Shown in pieces: positions 40,541 through 50,838 of a DNA stretch of 64,000 nt. Within the stretch, counting starts at the first letter, position 1. Every line of letters starts with the position of its first letter. Both the position numbers and the translations under genes were made by a program. Origin of the DNA: Brucella pseudintermedia (GTDB lineage: Bacteria; Pseudomonadota; Alphaproteobacteria; Rhizobiales; Rhizobiaceae); contig NZ_WBWE01000002.1 of the NCBI RefSeq assembly GCF_008932435.1, positions 329,143 through 393,142 of the forward strand, read 5' to 3'. The notes under the pieces were generated by a model, which searched no databases, was not told the origin of the DNA, and worked only from the letters and a program-made list of their open reading frames with translations.

Positions 40541-42064
40541 TTACTCCGCCTTCACGATGTCATAGGCGAAGAATTGCGAATTCAGGCCGTTGACCGGGTA
40601 ACCGCTGACCGATTTCCTTGAAACGACAATCTGCGGATAGAGATAGAACCAGTTGCTGGCTGCATCCTCGGCGATGATCTTGTTGGCCTCGGTCAGTTTC
40701 GCCGTCTGTTCGTCCGTGGTCGCGCTCGCTTCCGCTTCCTTGATGAGATCGACAACCTTCGGATTGTTATAGCCCCAGTAGAAATCAGGATTGCCGTAGA
40801 ACACGATGTCGCGATGGTTCACATGTTCCTGCAAGGTTGCCTGGAAATCATGCGCCTTGTAGACCTTCGTGTACCACTCATTGGCGGTAATGACGTTGAT
40901 CTTGACCGTCACGCCGATCTTGGCCAGTTCGCTCTGGATGAACTGCGCGGCAATCGGGTGCGGATCGTAGTTCGGTGTGTCGATGGTGAAGGTGAAGCCA
41001 TCCGGATAACCGGCTTCCTTCAACAGCTCCTTGGCGCTTTCCGGATCATAGGCGTCGACCTTTGTAAGATCGACATACCACGGATCGGTCGGCGGCACGA
41101 AGGAACCGATCAGCGTGCCGTAATCGCCCCAGACGGCCTTCAAGAGCTTCTGATCGTCGATGGCACGGGCAAGCGCCTTGCGCACTTTCACATTGTCGAA
41201 GGGTGCAACGCGGTCATTATAGGCCAAAAGCAGCTTGGTGGTGGACTGTCCTTCGCTGACCGTGAAATCTGGATTATCCTTGAACTGGGCCAGCGAATCC
41301 GGGCTTTGAACCGACGTGATAATATCGACGGAACCGGTCAGCAGCGCATTGTTGAGCGCGCTGGCGTCGGTGAAATACTGGAACACCACCTCGCCGTTCT
41401 TCGGCTTGGCGCCCCAATATTTATCGAAACGCTTCATCGACAGCGATGAAGCGCGACGCCAGTCTTCCAGCTCGTAAGGTCCGGTTCCGTCTTCCTTCGA
41501 CTGCAAGTCCTTTGCTTCGTCGTTCACCACCCATACATAGCTCAGATTATACGGCAGCGAGATGGAACGCGACGACAGCTTGACGACAACCGTCTCGTCG
41601 TCAGGGGTCTCGATAGCCGAGATGGATTTGAGGCTGCTTTTGCGCGAGCTTTTCGATTCCGGCGCGGCAACGCGCTCGATGGAGAACTTCACATCCCTGG
41701 AAGTCAGCGGCGCGCCCGAGTGAAAAGTCACGCCCGGTTGCAGCTTGAACGTATAGGTAAGCCCGTCGTCGCTGACTTTATAATCCTTCGACAGGACCGG
41801 CTCGACCTTTCCGTCATCGGCCAGCCGGAAAAGTGCTTCATAGACGTTGCCGTTGAAGGCTTCGTTGATGCCCTGCCCCGCGCCTGCGGTATTATCGAGA
41901 TTCTGCGGCTCATAGAGCGAGCCAATATTGATTGTCGCGTCGGGATCGCTTTCCTGCGCCAGCGCCGGGCTGAACGATCCGGTACCAAGCACCACGGCCA
42001 ATGCCGCGCCCAGCCCCCAGGTAGCCAATCCGGGTTTGCGATTATGAATGTTGAAGCCGGCCAT
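40541..42064 (-). CDS. Peptide/opine-type ABC transporter solute-binding protein (family 5)
   Basis: The 507-residue periplasmic protein has a long signal peptide ending at 'SFSPALAQ' near residue 36 and the SBP_bac_5 pattern: 'INIGSLYEPQNLDNTAGAGQ', 'YKVSDDGLTYTFKLQPGVTF', 'HSGAPLTSRDVKFSIERVA', 'DNVKVRKALARAIDDQKLLK' and 'YDPESAKELLKEAGYPDGFT'. A good binding site (CAGGAGAATAAT) precedes ATG 42064. It is the first gene of the five-gene operon 42064-37032. The ligand cannot be told from sequence; the divergent peptidase suggests a peptide or an amidated compound. Confidence 0.93.
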   Translation of the reverse strand: MAGFNIHNRKPGLATWGLGAALAVVLGTGSFSPALAQESDPDATINIGSLYEPQNLDNTAGAGQGINEAFNGNVYEALFRLADDGKVEPVLSKDYKVSDDGLTYTFKLQPGVTFHSGAPLTSRDVKFSIERVAAPESKSSRKSSLKSISAIETPDDETVVVKLSSRSISLPYNLSYVWVVNDEAKDLQSKEDGTGPYELEDWRRASSLSMKRFDKYWGAKPKNGEVVFQYFTDASALNNALLTGSVDIITSVQSPDSLAQFKDNPDFTVSEGQSTTKLLLAYNDRVAPFDNVKVRKALARAIDDQKLLKAVWGDYGTLIGSFVPPTDPWYVDLTKVDAYDPESAKELLKEAGYPDGFTFTIDTPNYDPHPIAAQFIQSELAKIGVTVKINVITANEWYTKVYKAHDFQATLQEHVNHRDIVFYGNPDFYWGYNNPKVVDLIKEAEASATTDEQTAKLTEANKIIAEDAASNWFYLYPQIVVSRKSVSGYPVNGLNSQFFAYDIVKAE

Positions 42065-42282
42065 ATTATTCTCCTGCGTGGAAAGTGCCTTGTCAGGCTC
42101 TCCGTCAGCAACGCTTATACCGCGACGACGAGCGTACCGGTACGCGGCGGCGGCGCGAGATGATGAGAATCATTAGAAATTTATTCCATAAAGAGTCAAT
42201 CTATTGGACAAACCATCCGGACGCCCACGCAGACTGTCCGATATAAAGCGCCCCGCAAGGGATTAACCTCAAGAGATCAACC

Positions 42283-43509
42283 ATGACCTATATGGATCGG
42301 CACCGTGTTCAGGAACTGCTTACCGCGGAAGGACTGGACGCACTGGTGCTTTTTCAGCCTGAAAACTTTCGCTATGTCACGGGGGTCGCCGCAGGCGTGG
42401 CGACAATGTGGGGGCGCGCCGGATCAGCCATAGCGCTTGTTCCGGCGGATGCATCAGCGCAACTTGGCGCGATCGTCAGCGATCAGGCGCTGGCAGCGGC
42501 TGGCGCCACGACTGATGACATCGACTTTCGCTCGCACAGAATCTGGATCGACGCCGTTACGGTTCATGGCGCGCGCACGATCGAGGACATTAATGCAGCC
42601 TATCGCGCCAGCGGCAATATCGGCCCGCGCCCGGAAACCTTCGACCAGCCAGCAGCCTTTCAACTGCTTGCAGACATGATCGCCGAACGGAGCCTCGCCC
42701 GGGCGAGCATAGGGATCGACCTCGAATTTGTACCGGCCGCCGATTTTGAACGCCTGAAAGCAGCCGTGCCGTCAGTTCGTTGGCGCGATGCTTCCGGCAT
42801 CGTCAAGCAGTTGCGCTTGATAAAGAGCGCCCGCGAGATCGAGTTTCTGCGCGATGCCGCCCATTATGCGGAAAGCGGTTTGCAGGAGATGGCAGCGAAA
42901 GCGCGTTCCGGTGCCACGGCGACAGAACTTTCCGATGCCTGGCTCGCCGGAGCAACCAGTGCCGCCGAGGCGAAGGGCCAAGGCCTGTCCGGCCACTGGG
43001 CCTATATTTCGGTCGGGCCGAACCTCCAGAACCCCGCGGCACGACTTGCGGAAGGCGGTCTCGTCAAGGCCGATGTCGGTACACTGGTGAACGGTTATTC
43101 TTCAGACGGCGCGCGCACCTATGTCCACGGCGAGCCTGCGCCCCTAGCCAGGCAGATTTACGACGCGCTTTTCGAAACGTTCCATGCCGGTATCGCCTTG
43201 CTGAAACCCGGCAATACATTCGGACAGGTCCATGAAACAATGCTCAGCACCATGCGGCGGCATGGTTTTAGTGAATATTATCGCGGGCATTTCGGGCACT
43301 CGGTCGGCTCCGCGCTCGGGATCGAGGAATGGCCTTTCATCTCGCGCGGCAACAATATGGTCTTTGAACCGAACATGGTGCTGGCGGTGGAAGCCCCGTT
43401 TTATGCAAACGGCATTGGGGCTCTGATGATCGAGGAACAATTCCTCATCACCGCAGACGGGGCGGAAACGATGAACGCTCTTTCCCGCGAGCTTGTCTCG
43501 ATAGGCTGA
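42283..43509 (+). CDS. M24-family metallopeptidase (Xaa-Pro dipeptidase-like)
   Basis: The 408-residue protein has a creatinase-type N-terminal domain ('GLDALVLFQPENFRYVTG') and a pita-bread metallopeptidase domain. Expected metal ligands are in 'VKADVG', 'SSDGARTYVHG', 'HFGHSVGSALGIEEWP', 'VLAVEAPFY' and 'MIEEQFL'. The first ligand Asp has the unusual setting KADVG. It would cleave Xaa-Pro or similar compact amides in the cytoplasm. It is divergent from the peptide ABC operon, so it likely processes what that transporter brings in. Confidence 0.9.
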   Translation: MTYMDRHRVQELLTAEGLDALVLFQPENFRYVTGVAAGVATMWGRAGSAIALVPADASAQLGAIVSDQALAAAGATTDDIDFRSHRIWIDAVTVHGARTIEDINAAYRASGNIGPRPETFDQPAAFQLLADMIAERSLARASIGIDLEFVPAADFERLKAAVPSVRWRDASGIVKQLRLIKSAREIEFLRDAAHYAESGLQEMAAKARSGATATELSDAWLAGATSAAEAKGQGLSGHWAYISVGPNLQNPAARLAEGGLVKADVGTLVNGYSSDGARTYVHGEPAPLARQIYDALFETFHAGIALLKPGNTFGQVHETMLSTMRRHGFSEYYRGHFGHSVGSALGIEEWPFISRGNNMVFEPNMVLAVEAPFYANGIGALMIEEQFLITADGAETMNALSRELVSIG

Positions 43510-43619
43510 CCAAACAGGCCTCGAGCCAGCTTTGGGCGCTTATTCCGCGGAAAGCGAGGCCGTGGAAAAAGATCGTCGTTCCGCTGACAACCGCCACAAG
43601 AAAAATAGGCTCCAAGCCA

Positions 43620-43654
43620 AACCCGGCGCGATGCGAAATAGAATGCGCCGGGTT
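43620..43654 (-). terminator. Hairpin after the ribose-type permease gene
   Basis: AACCCGGCGC (43620-43629) pairs perfectly with GCGCCGGGTT (43645-43654) around a 15-base loop. On the minus strand it is followed by TTGG. It lies ~20 bases after the stop of the permease gene at 43674 and can also act on the convergent M24 gene. Confidence 0.6.
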
Positions 43655-43673
43655 GAAGCCGTGCACGGCACGG

Positions 43674-44687
43674 TCAGCGAATGCGCCGCAACAACCTTTC
43701 GCGATAGGTGTCGACAATCACCGCGAGGATAATCACCGTGCCGATAATGATCGGTTTGTAATTGTCACCGATGCCGAGCAATTGCAGGCCGGTCGCTAAA
43801 ACCTGCAGGATGCAGGCACCCGCCAGCGTACCTACGATTGATCCCTTGCCGCCGAAAAGACTTGTTCCGCCGATGATGACGGCTGCGATCGCGTTGAGTT
43901 CATAGCCGACGCCCGCAATCGGGCTACCGATATTCAGGCGCAGGAGATAGACAATCGCGGCAATACCGGCAGTGACGCCGGAAATGACAAACGCAGCGAT
44001 CTTGTATGCATCGGGATTATGTCCGGAAAGGCGCACCGCCTCATCATTGGCACCGACCGCATAGATCATGCGGCCGAAGACTGTAAAGCGGAGGACGAAC
44101 CAGCCGACGGCGATCACAGCCACCGCGATCAGGAAGATCGAGGGCAGGAAGCCCCCGACTATCAGATTGCCGAAGTCGACAAACCCCTGTGGAAGCCCGG
44201 TGATGGTGGAATTGTTCGAGACCACGCGTGCCGCACCGGCGGCGATATTAAGCATGCCGAGCGTGACAATAAACGATGGGATTTTCCAGTAGGTTGACAC
44301 CTTGCCGTTGATGAACCCGCAAAGCCCGCCAACGGCAATACAAGCCAGAACGGCAAGCGGGATCGACAAGGCGGGTTCCAGACCGGAAGTCATGATAAGT
44401 GCGCCCACGACCGTGCATAAGGCAAGCACCGAGCCAACGGAAAGGTCTATGCCGCCGGTCAGAATAACGAAGGTCATACCCGCGGCAAGAACCGTGTTGA
44501 TCGCGATCTGAACGAAAATCTTGAGCGCGTTGCCCGACGTCGCGAAATAGGGCGCGGTGAAGGAAAATACGAGCGTTATCAGGATCAACGCTAGAAACAC
44601 ACCGGCATCACGCAACAGGAAGCGCTTCAACTTCTGGCGATCGACAGCATCGGATTGTTGGACAGATGGAGAAGTCGGTTCCGTCAT
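43674..44687 (-). CDS. Ribose-type sugar ABC transporter permease (RbsC-like)
   Basis: I start this gene at ATG 44687, which overlaps the ATPase stop by ATGA; a longer frame to 44798 lies entirely inside the ATPase gene. The 337-residue protein has ten or so hydrophobic helices and the RbsC blocks 'MTFVILTGGIDLSVGSVLAL', 'VALCGFINGKVSTYWKIPSF'-like, 'FGRMIYAVGANDEAVRLSGH' and 'NIGSPIAGVGYELNAIAAVI' plus 'IGGTSLFGGKGSIVGTLAGA'. It is the last gene of a three-gene uptake operon. Confidence 0.93.
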   Translation of the reverse strand: MTEPTSPSVQQSDAVDRQKLKRFLLRDAGVFLALILITLVFSFTAPYFATSGNALKIFVQIAINTVLAAGMTFVILTGGIDLSVGSVLALCTVVGALIMTSGLEPALSIPLAVLACIAVGGLCGFINGKVSTYWKIPSFIVTLGMLNIAAGAARVVSNNSTITGLPQGFVDFGNLIVGGFLPSIFLIAVAVIAVGWFVLRFTVFGRMIYAVGANDEAVRLSGHNPDAYKIAAFVISGVTAGIAAIVYLLRLNIGSPIAGVGYELNAIAAVIIGGTSLFGGKGSIVGTLAGACILQVLATGLQLLGIGDNYKPIIIGTVIILAVIVDTYRERLLRRIR

Positions 44688-46189
44688 GCGTGAACATGCT
44701 CCTGATAAGCGAGCGAAAGAATACGTTCCTGGTCGAATTGCAACCGGTCCAGTTCTCCCACCAGTTTGCCGTTGGAGAAGACGATAATGCGGTGACACAT
44801 GCCGATCAGCTCAGGCAGGTCCGAGGAAATCATGATGATTGCCTTTTGGTTGGCGGCGAGCATCCACAAGAGTTGATAGATCTCGCGTCTGGCACCAACA
44901 TCGACCCCGCGCGTGGGTTCATCCAGGATCAGCGTGGACGACCCACGAAACAGCCATTTTGCCAGGACCACCTTTTGCTGATTGCCGCCGGAAAGATTGC
45001 GCACCGGCGTGTCGACGGATGCCGTCTTGACGCGCAACCGCTCGACCAGCTCAGCCACTGCACTTTTTTCCACGCGACCGTCCAGCAGACCACCATGCGA
45101 GATTTTTTTCAGGTCGGTGATCGTGGCGTTGACATAGACAGGCATATCCAGCAGCAGCCCTTGGCTCTTGCGGTCTTCAGTCAGGAAACCGAGACCGTTG
45201 CGCACCGCATCGCGCGGGTAACGAATATTCACCGGCCTGCCATCAACATGGATTTCCCCTGCCGCTCTCGGATCGGCGCCGAAGATTGCGCGCATCACCT
45301 CGGTGCGGCCTGACCCGACCAAACCGGCTACACCGAGAATTTCTCCATGGCGCACGGAAAACGAAACCGGCGGGGCGCCGTTGTTGTGCCTGACATTCCT
45401 CACTGCCAAGGCGACGGCACCCAGCTTGATATCAGCGTTGAAGCCGTATTCATCCGCGATGTCGCGGCCGATCATCATGCGGACCAGATGCGGCACGCTC
45501 AACCCCTGCAGGTCGCGTGTCTCCACCAGCCGCCCGTTGCGCAACACCGTTACGCGGTCACCGATCTCGAAGACCTCGTGGAGACGGTGAGAGATGTAGA
45601 TGATGGTGACGCCTTTCGCCTTCAGGCGCTTGATGATCGCAAACAGCCGCTCGATTTCCGGCGGCGTCAATGTCGCCGTCGGCTCGTCCAGAACCAGTAG
45701 TTTGCTGTCATAACCAAGCGCCTTGGCGATCTCCACCAACTGCATTTGCGCAACGCCCAGCTCCGAGACCGGCATCCGCGGATCGACCGCCAGACCGACC
45801 TCAGCCAGAAGCTCTTCGGCGCGGCGGTTCAGCGTTGCCCGATCCATGATCCCGAAGCGCCTCGGAAGACTTTCCAGCATCAGATTTTCGGCGATGGAAA
45901 GATGTGACAGCAGGTTGAGTTCCTGATGTACGATGCGGATACCCTGAACCTGCGCGTCATGCGGGGTCTTTGGGTTATAAGGCTGGCCGTTCAGAAAAAT
46001 CTCGCCCGTATCGGGCTGATATATGCCCGCGAGAAGCTTGATGAGGGTCGACTTGCCGGCGCCGTTTTCACCCAGGATGATATGTGTCTCGCCACGCTGC
46101 AGTTCCAGCGTGATACCATTCAACGCAACCACACCCGGAAAGGTCTTGCCGACATTTTCCAATCTTAAAATGGCGTCGGCTGACTGCAT
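44684..46189 (-). CDS. Ribose-type sugar ABC transporter ATPase, two ABC domains (RbsA-like)
   Basis: The 501-residue ATPase holds two tandem nucleotide-binding domains. The first has Walker A 'GENGAGKSTLIK', signature 'SELGVAQMQLVEIAKAL' and Walker B 'LLVLDEPTATLT'; the second has the degenerate P-loop 'GLVGSGRTEVMRAIFG', signature 'NLSGGNQQKVVLAKWL' and 'LILDEPTRGVDVGARRE'. This is the usual asymmetric layout of RbsA/MglA proteins. It lies between the binding-protein and permease genes; the substrate sugar is not determinable. Confidence 0.94.
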   Translation of the reverse strand: MQSADAILRLENVGKTFPGVVALNGITLELQRGETHIILGENGAGKSTLIKLLAGIYQPDTGEIFLNGQPYNPKTPHDAQVQGIRIVHQELNLLSHLSIAENLMLESLPRRFGIMDRATLNRRAEELLAEVGLAVDPRMPVSELGVAQMQLVEIAKALGYDSKLLVLDEPTATLTPPEIERLFAIIKRLKAKGVTIIYISHRLHEVFEIGDRVTVLRNGRLVETRDLQGLSVPHLVRMMIGRDIADEYGFNADIKLGAVALAVRNVRHNNGAPPVSFSVRHGEILGVAGLVGSGRTEVMRAIFGADPRAAGEIHVDGRPVNIRYPRDAVRNGLGFLTEDRKSQGLLLDMPVYVNATITDLKKISHGGLLDGRVEKSAVAELVERLRVKTASVDTPVRNLSGGNQQKVVLAKWLFRGSSTLILDEPTRGVDVGARREIYQLLWMLAANQKAIIMISSDLPELIGMCHRIIVFSNGKLVGELDRLQFDQERILSLAYQEHVHA

Positions 46190-46220
46190 GTCTGTTCCTG
46201 CCTGCCGGGTGGAGAAGAGC

Positions 46221-46239
46221 GGCGCCTAACGCGCCGCCC
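46221..46239 (-). other. Intercistronic hairpin after the sugar-binding-protein gene
   Basis: GCGGCGC (46221-46227) pairs with GCGCCGC (46233-46239) around CTAAC. It lies between the binding-protein stop and the ATPase start and probably protects the binding-protein mRNA. Confidence 0.6.
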
Positions 46240-46255
46240 TATGATTGGCAATTTT

Positions 46256-47236
46256 TTAGAGATCCTGGGCGGTGATGAGTTTAATATCCGTCTTGACCCA
46301 GCCGGAAAATTTCTCGCCCGCCAGTTCCTTGAGGCCGTAATCAATGCCCATCGCTGCCATCTGCGCACCGAACTGATCGACAGTGGCAAGCATCTTGCCA
46401 TCCTTGATCAAAGGCTGGACGGCGGGAATATTGTCGAAGCCCACCACCTTGATCTGCCCCGATTTTCCAGCCGCATCCAGCGCCTTCACCACGCCGAGCG
46501 CCATGGAGTCGTTGGCTGCCATCACGCCTTGAATGTCCTGATATTGCGTCAGGAAATTGGTCATCAGCGTGTTGGCTTCTTCCGTTTCCCAATGCGCGGT
46601 CTTGGAATCGAGCAGCGTCAGGCCGCCCTCGGCCACGGCATCGTCAAACCCCTTCTTGCGCTCCTTGGCGTTGTCGGCTTCGGGATTGCCTTCGAGGATA
46701 ACCACCTTGCCGCCCTTGCCCAGTTCCTTGGCCAGAGCCAAGCCAGCGAGCTTCGCACCCTCGCGGTTGTCGGGACCGAAAAAGGCAAGATCGACACCGG
46801 CCTGCTTTTTTGCCTCCTCATCCAGCGCCACGTCAATGTTGATGACCTTGATGCCAGCTTCCAGAGCCTTCTTGACCGGCGTCACCATGGCCTTGGAATC
46901 CGCCGGGGCAAGCACGATCACATCGAACTGCTGCGTGACGAAATTCTCGACCGCATCCACCTGGGCAGCGAAATCCCGCTCGTCCTTCATGCCGACGGCG
47001 GCAAAAGAGAACTTGTCGGTGTTTTTGGCAGCGTAATCCTCCGCACCTGCCTGCATCTGCTTGAAGAACTCATTGGCGAGCGACTTCATGACCAGACCGA
47101 CTTTGGGCTTGTCCGCCGCGAAAGACGGAAAGGACGGTAGAAGCAGAGCACCGGCGCCCAATGCGCTCGATGTTATAAACTGGCGCCGTGAAATTGAAAC
47201 CCGACCCAGTCCTGTAATAATTGAACTTTTAGTCAT
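46256..47236 (-). CDS. Ribose-type sugar ABC transporter periplasmic binding protein
   Basis: The 326-residue protein has an N-terminal twin-arginine-like signal ('VSISRRQFITSSALGAGALL' then 'PSFPSFAADK'). The mature part shows the periplasmic-binding family 1 pattern: 'KVGLVMKSLANEFFKQMQAG', 'QVDAVENFVTQQFDVIVLAP', 'VINIDVALDEEAKKQAG' and 'IQGVMAANDSMALGVVKALD'. Export of a sugar-binding protein by Tat is uncommon but occurs in Hyphomicrobiales. It is the first gene of the operon. No kinase or isomerase lies nearby, so the sugar is unknown. Confidence 0.92.
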   Translation of the reverse strand: MTKSSIITGLGRVSISRRQFITSSALGAGALLLPSFPSFAADKPKVGLVMKSLANEFFKQMQAGAEDYAAKNTDKFSFAAVGMKDERDFAAQVDAVENFVTQQFDVIVLAPADSKAMVTPVKKALEAGIKVINIDVALDEEAKKQAGVDLAFFGPDNREGAKLAGLALAKELGKGGKVVILEGNPEADNAKERKKGFDDAVAEGGLTLLDSKTAHWETEEANTLMTNFLTQYQDIQGVMAANDSMALGVVKALDAAGKSGQIKVVGFDNIPAVQPLIKDGKMLATVDQFGAQMAAMGIDYGLKELAGEKFSGWVKTDIKLITAQDL

Positions 47237-47498
47237 GAATTCCTCCCCTCACTTCAGTAAAAATCTGTCGTGTTACTGTAGCGTAGTGCCGTGAATGTAA
47301 TACTGTCAAGACGGCAAGATAGAGGGAAACGCTGACGGTTTGAGGTGCCTAGACCGACCTTACGCAGCAAGACCGATGACACTTCTCATCACAATAACTT
47401 CGGAGTGTTAGAAGGAGTTGACCGCCTCCGATGGGAACCGGCGGCGGACTTATCGGTTGATGTCGATGGCGGGCGAGAAACCAGCAAGGATAACTGCC
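47237..47498. other. Divergent intergenic region without a gene
   Basis: The region separates the sugar-binding-protein gene (minus) and the small periplasmic protein gene (plus). Two copies of TTACTGT/ATACTGT-like sequence (GTGTTACTGT near 47270 and GTAATACTGT near 47298) lie about 30 bases apart just upstream of the ABC operon and could be regulator half-sites. Nothing else is evident. Confidence 0.35.
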
Positions 47499-47807
47499 AT
47501 GTACAAGTTCCCAGCAATCGCAGCTTTGGTATTTTCGGCTCTCATTCCAACTGTTCCAGCACATGCGCAGAGCATTGAAATCGGTCCCAACGGTATAGAG
47601 GTCAATCCGGATGGGAATCGACGCTACGGCCGCGAAGAAATCAGCGAACGCAGGGCCGCCAGAATCGCGCGTAGCGAAGGGATGGACGAAGTCGAAAGCA
47701 TCTCAAGGCGCAGGAACGTTTATGTTGTCCGCGGAATAGACCGTCGCGACGATGAGATGCGTGTAGTCATAGACCGCCGCACCGGCGAAGTACTTGAAGT
47801 GCGCTAA
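47499..47807 (+). CDS. Small exported PepSY-like protein
   Basis: The 102-residue protein starts at ATG 47499 (AAGGA 8 bases upstream) with a clear signal peptide 'AIAALVFSALIPTVPAHAQS'. The mature part is strongly basic and includes 'ISERRAARIARSEGMDEVES' and 'EMRVVIDRRTGEVLEVR', the strand-helix-strand end typical of PepSY-like domains. Such proteins act in the periplasm, often as inhibitors or sensors, but this one has no assigned role. It is a single-gene unit ended by a terminator. Confidence 0.8.
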   Translation: MYKFPAIAALVFSALIPTVPAHAQSIEIGPNGIEVNPDGNRRYGREEISERRAARIARSEGMDEVESISRRRNVYVVRGIDRRDDEMRVVIDRRTGEVLEVR

Positions 47808-47841
47808 CTGCCAAGAATACGTGCCAGCGGGAGCAATCAAC

Positions 47842-47869
47842 AAAAGCGGTTCCTAAAGGTCGCTTTTTT
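47842..47869 (+). terminator. Terminator after the PepSY-like gene
   Basis: AAAAGCG at 47842-47848 pairs with CGCTTTT from 47861, around a 12-base loop with weak inner pairing (CCT/AGG), and ends in a T-run. It matches a standard factor-independent terminator. Confidence 0.75.
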
Positions 47870-47907
47870 GGCTGAATAGCGCCGGGATAGAATTGAGTTC
47901 CATCCTG

Positions 47908-48969
47908 CTACCCGCCGGATATTGAGCTACGCAAACCCGTATGTGTATCGAACAGATGCAAGCTGTTGGGAATTACATCGAGCCCGATATTGTGCCCTTC
48001 CCGCAGGCGCACGGAAGTTGGTACGGCGATACTGAAGATGTGTTTACCGGCCCGAATGGTAACCAGACGGTTCTCGCCGTGAAATTCGTTGCGTTCGATC
48101 TCGCCGCGAATTTGGCCTCCAGCCTCGTTCAGTCGGAATGCTCCCGGACGGATGCCGACCGTTACCGGACCCGGCTTCAAGCCGGAAGGACGCGGCAGGC
48201 TTATGGTTTCGTCGGCAATTTTCTCCTCATCAGCGTTCAGCTCGAAGAAATTCATATTGGGCGTACCGATAAATCCGGCGGCAAAAAGCGTCGCGGGCGC
48301 CTCATAGATTTCCTCGGGCGTTCCCATCTGCTCTATGCGCCCATCCTTCATCAGCACGATCCGGTCCGCCAATGTCATGGCTTCAAGCTGGTCGTGAGTA
48401 ACATAAATACTGGTCGTCTTCAGTTCGCGATGGAGATTGGCGATCTCGACCCGAAGGCTTCCGCGCAATTTTGCGTCAAGGTTGGATAACGGCTCGTCGA
48501 AGAGGAATACTTCAGGCGTCTTTATCATCGCGCGGGCGATTGCGACGCGCTGTTGCTGGCCGCCCGACAGCTCGGACGGCTTGCGTCCCAGATAGACTTC
48601 AAGTCCCAGAGCGGCCACGACCGGCTTCAGCCTATCAACTATCGTCTGCTTCGGTATACCTGCGCGCTCCAACCCAAAAACGATATTCTCCTGAACAGTC
48701 ATATGCGGATAGAGCGCGTAGTTCTGGAACACCATGGCAATACCGCGGTCGCCCGGATCGCGATCGTTCACCCGTTGGCCGCCGATCAGAAGATCGCCGC
48801 CTGTGATTTCCTCAAGCCCGGCAATCATTCTCAAGATCGTGGATTTTCCACAGCCGGAGGGCCCAAGAAAAACTACAAACTCATGATCGCTGATTTCAAG
48901 GTTGAAATCGCGGATGACTTCCTGCGCACCATATCGCTTCAATATGGACCGGCATTCCACGGTGGACAT
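47908..48969 (-). CDS. Sugar/polyol ABC transporter ATPase (UgpC/MalK type)
   Basis: The 353-residue ATPase has Walker A '[20 protein letters not shown]', Q-loop '[17 protein letters not shown]', signature '[15 protein letters not shown]', Walker B '[15 protein letters not shown]' and H-loop '[16 protein letters not shown]'. The C-terminal ~110 residues form the MalK-type regulatory OB fold (TOBE), with '[17 protein letters not shown]'. It is the last gene of the operon starting at 53087 and energises the two permeases encoded upstream. It overlaps the dehydrogenase stop by one base. Confidence 0.94.
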   Translation of the reverse strand: MSTVECRSILKRYGAQEVIRDFNLEISDHEFVVFLGPSGCGKSTILRMIAGLEEITGGDLLIGGQRVNDRDPGDRGIAMVFQNYALYPHMTVQENIVFGLERAGIPKQTIVDRLKPVVAALGLEVYLGRKPSELSGGQQQRVAIARAMIKTPEVFLFDEPLSNLDAKLRGSLRVEIANLHRELKTTSIYVTHDQLEAMTLADRIVLMKDGRIEQMGTPEEIYEAPATLFAAGFIGTPNMNFFELNADEEKIADETISLPRPSGLKPGPVTVGIRPGAFRLNEAGGQIRGEIERNEFHGENRLVTIRAGKHIFSIAVPTSVRLREGHNIGLDVIPNSLHLFDTHTGLRSSISGG

Positions 48970-50015
48970 CAGTTTTTCTCCCCGTCCAGGATGATCTGCA
49001 GCTTGATGTCTGCCGCACGACCCTCTGCCGCGCGATCGAAAGCGGCAATGGATTGCTCGAATGGAAACACTCCAGAGATCAGCGGTTTGAGGTCAACCTT
49101 GCCTGCGGCGATTAGTGCGAGAGCGCGATCGAACACATTGGCATAGCGGAAGACCGTTTCGATCCGGCATTCCCGTGCCGTCGCCGCCGAAATGTCGAAC
49201 GGGACGGGTTCGGGGGGCAGGCCAACCAGCACAACCGCGCCACCCGGGCGCACTATCTTGAACAAGTCCCGGACGGCTGCTGCGGCTCCTGAACATTCAA
49301 AGACTATATCCGCTCCCCAATTTCCGGTAGCATCATTGACCGCTTCCACGATGTTGGTTTCGCCAAGATTGATGCCGGTAATGCCGTCATAGCATTCTGC
49401 AATTTGCAGCTTGGCTTCCGAGAAATCCGAGATCAGAACGCGAGAACAGCCTCCTGCCAGGGCCGCAAGCGCAACCATGATGCCGATAGTCCCGCAGCCG
49501 GTCACGACGGCCGTATCGCCCGGATTGATGCGCGCCCGCGTTGCCGCCTGCATACCGACCGCAAAGGGCTCGACCATCGCGCCTTCTGCAAAGGAGACAT
49601 TGTCCGGCAACTTATATGTGAAATTTGCAGGATGGACAGTTTCGGGGCAAAGGATTCCGTGGACGGGCGGCGTTGCCCAGAAACGCACGGCAGGATCGAC
49701 ATTATAGAGGCCAAGCTTCGAAGCGCGCGAGAGCGGATCTGGAATGCCCGGCTCCATGCAGACCCGATCTCCCGGCTTGAGATGCCTCACGTTCCCGCCG
49801 ACCTCGACCACCGTGCCTGCCGCCTCGTGACCAAGCACCATGGGCTGATCGACCACAAAATTCCCGATACGCCCGTGCGTGTAATAATGCACATCGCTCC
49901 CGCACACCCCTACGGTGTGCAATTTGATGCGAACGTCATCCGGCCCCATGTCGGTTGGCAATTCAATGTCGCGCAGATTCAATTCGCCGATGCGTTCCAG
50001 AACAAGTGCTTTCAT
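48969..50015 (-). CDS. Zinc-dependent polyol/alcohol dehydrogenase (sorbitol/xylitol dehydrogenase-like)
   Basis: The 348-residue medium-chain dehydrogenase has catalytic zinc ligands Cys38 ('[11 protein letters not shown]') and His63-Glu64 ('[18 protein letters not shown]'), the family marker '[20 protein letters not shown]' and the Rossmann loop '[17 protein letters not shown]'. The 'GSDVHYY' and 'PPVHG' blocks are typical of sorbitol/xylitol dehydrogenases, which oxidise polyols to ketoses with NAD. I start at ATG 50015 (AGGA ahead) rather than 50054. Being inside the ABC operon, it likely oxidises the imported polyol. Confidence 0.92.
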   Translation of the reverse strand: MKALVLERIGELNLRDIELPTDMGPDDVRIKLHTVGVCGSDVHYYTHGRIGNFVVDQPMVLGHEAAGTVVEVGGNVRHLKPGDRVCMEPGIPDPLSRASKLGLYNVDPAVRFWATPPVHGILCPETVHPANFTYKLPDNVSFAEGAMVEPFAVGMQAATRARINPGDTAVVTGCGTIGIMVALAALAGGCSRVLISDFSEAKLQIAECYDGITGINLGETNIVEAVNDATGNWGADIVFECSGAAAAVRDLFKIVRPGGAVVLVGLPPEPVPFDISAATARECRIETVFRYANVFDRALALIAAGKVDLKPLISGVFPFEQSIAAFDRAAEGRAADIKLQIILDGEKN

Positions 50016-50019
50016 CGGA

Positions 50020-50838
50020 TCATTCCTGATTTTGTTTTTTGGTGAAGACGGCATTTAATCCGCCAGCAAGAAGCCCAAGCAGAATTAAAGGCGGAAGGGA
50101 GAGAAGAACGACAGCGGCATTGAGAATGCCCCATGGCACATTCATGCCGAGCTGTGACATTTCAGAAGCTATGATCGGCAATGTTTTGGCGCGAGACGTC
50201 GTCAGCATCATTGCCAGCAGGAATTCATTCCAGACCAGTACGAAGGAAAAAGCGATGGCGCCGAATATCTGAAATCGGGCTATAGGCAGGGCAATTCGGA
50301 AAAAAGTTCCATAACGTCCCAATCCATCGACCCGGGCCGCTTCCTCGACATGGAGGCTCACGCGCTCGAACGCGGGAACCGACAACCAGATCGTAATCGA
50401 TGCAGTAATGATCAGATAGGTTACGATGAGAGACAGGCGGCTGTCGTAGAGATCAAGCGAAAGCCAGATCACCAGCATCGGAATGGCCACTGCCACCGGC
50501 GGCAGAAAACGCAAGGACAGAACGAAGAACTGAGCTTCGGCTGTAATCCGGTTCTTGTATCGCGCGATCACATAGGCTGCGGGTACGCCAATCAGAGCGC
50601 CAATGACGACAGCGGCCGAGCAGATGATCAGCGAGTTCGTAAGCGCACGCGCAACCGAACGACGATTGAGCACATAGCTCATATTGTCCCATACGGGCTG
50701 AAAGAGAATTTTCGGCGTGCTGACCAGAAGATCGGCGTTGGTCTTGAACGCATTGAGCAGAGTCCACAGCAATGGCAACACAACAAGCGCTGCCGCAAAG
50801 ACAAGGACCGTGCGCAGAAGGATGGTCGAAATCTTCAT
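50020..50838 (-). CDS. Sugar/polyol ABC transporter permease (MalG type)
   Basis: The 272-residue permease has about six hydrophobic segments and the MalG-type blocks '[20 protein letters not shown]', '[20 protein letters not shown]', '[20 protein letters not shown]' (EAA loop contacting the ATPase) and '[16 protein letters not shown]'. It overlaps the partner permease gene by four bases. It follows that gene in the normal order and precedes the dehydrogenase by five bases. Confidence 0.94.
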   Translation of the reverse strand: MKISTILLRTVLVFAAALVVLPLLWTLLNAFKTNADLLVSTPKILFQPVWDNMSYVLNRRSVARALTNSLIICSAAVVIGALIGVPAAYVIARYKNRITAEAQFFVLSLRFLPPVAVAIPMLVIWLSLDLYDSRLSLIVTYLIITASITIWLSVPAFERVSLHVEEAARVDGLGRYGTFFRIALPIARFQIFGAIAFSFVLVWNEFLLAMMLTTSRAKTLPIIASEMSQLGMNVPWGILNAAVVLLSLPPLILLGLLAGGLNAVFTKKQNQE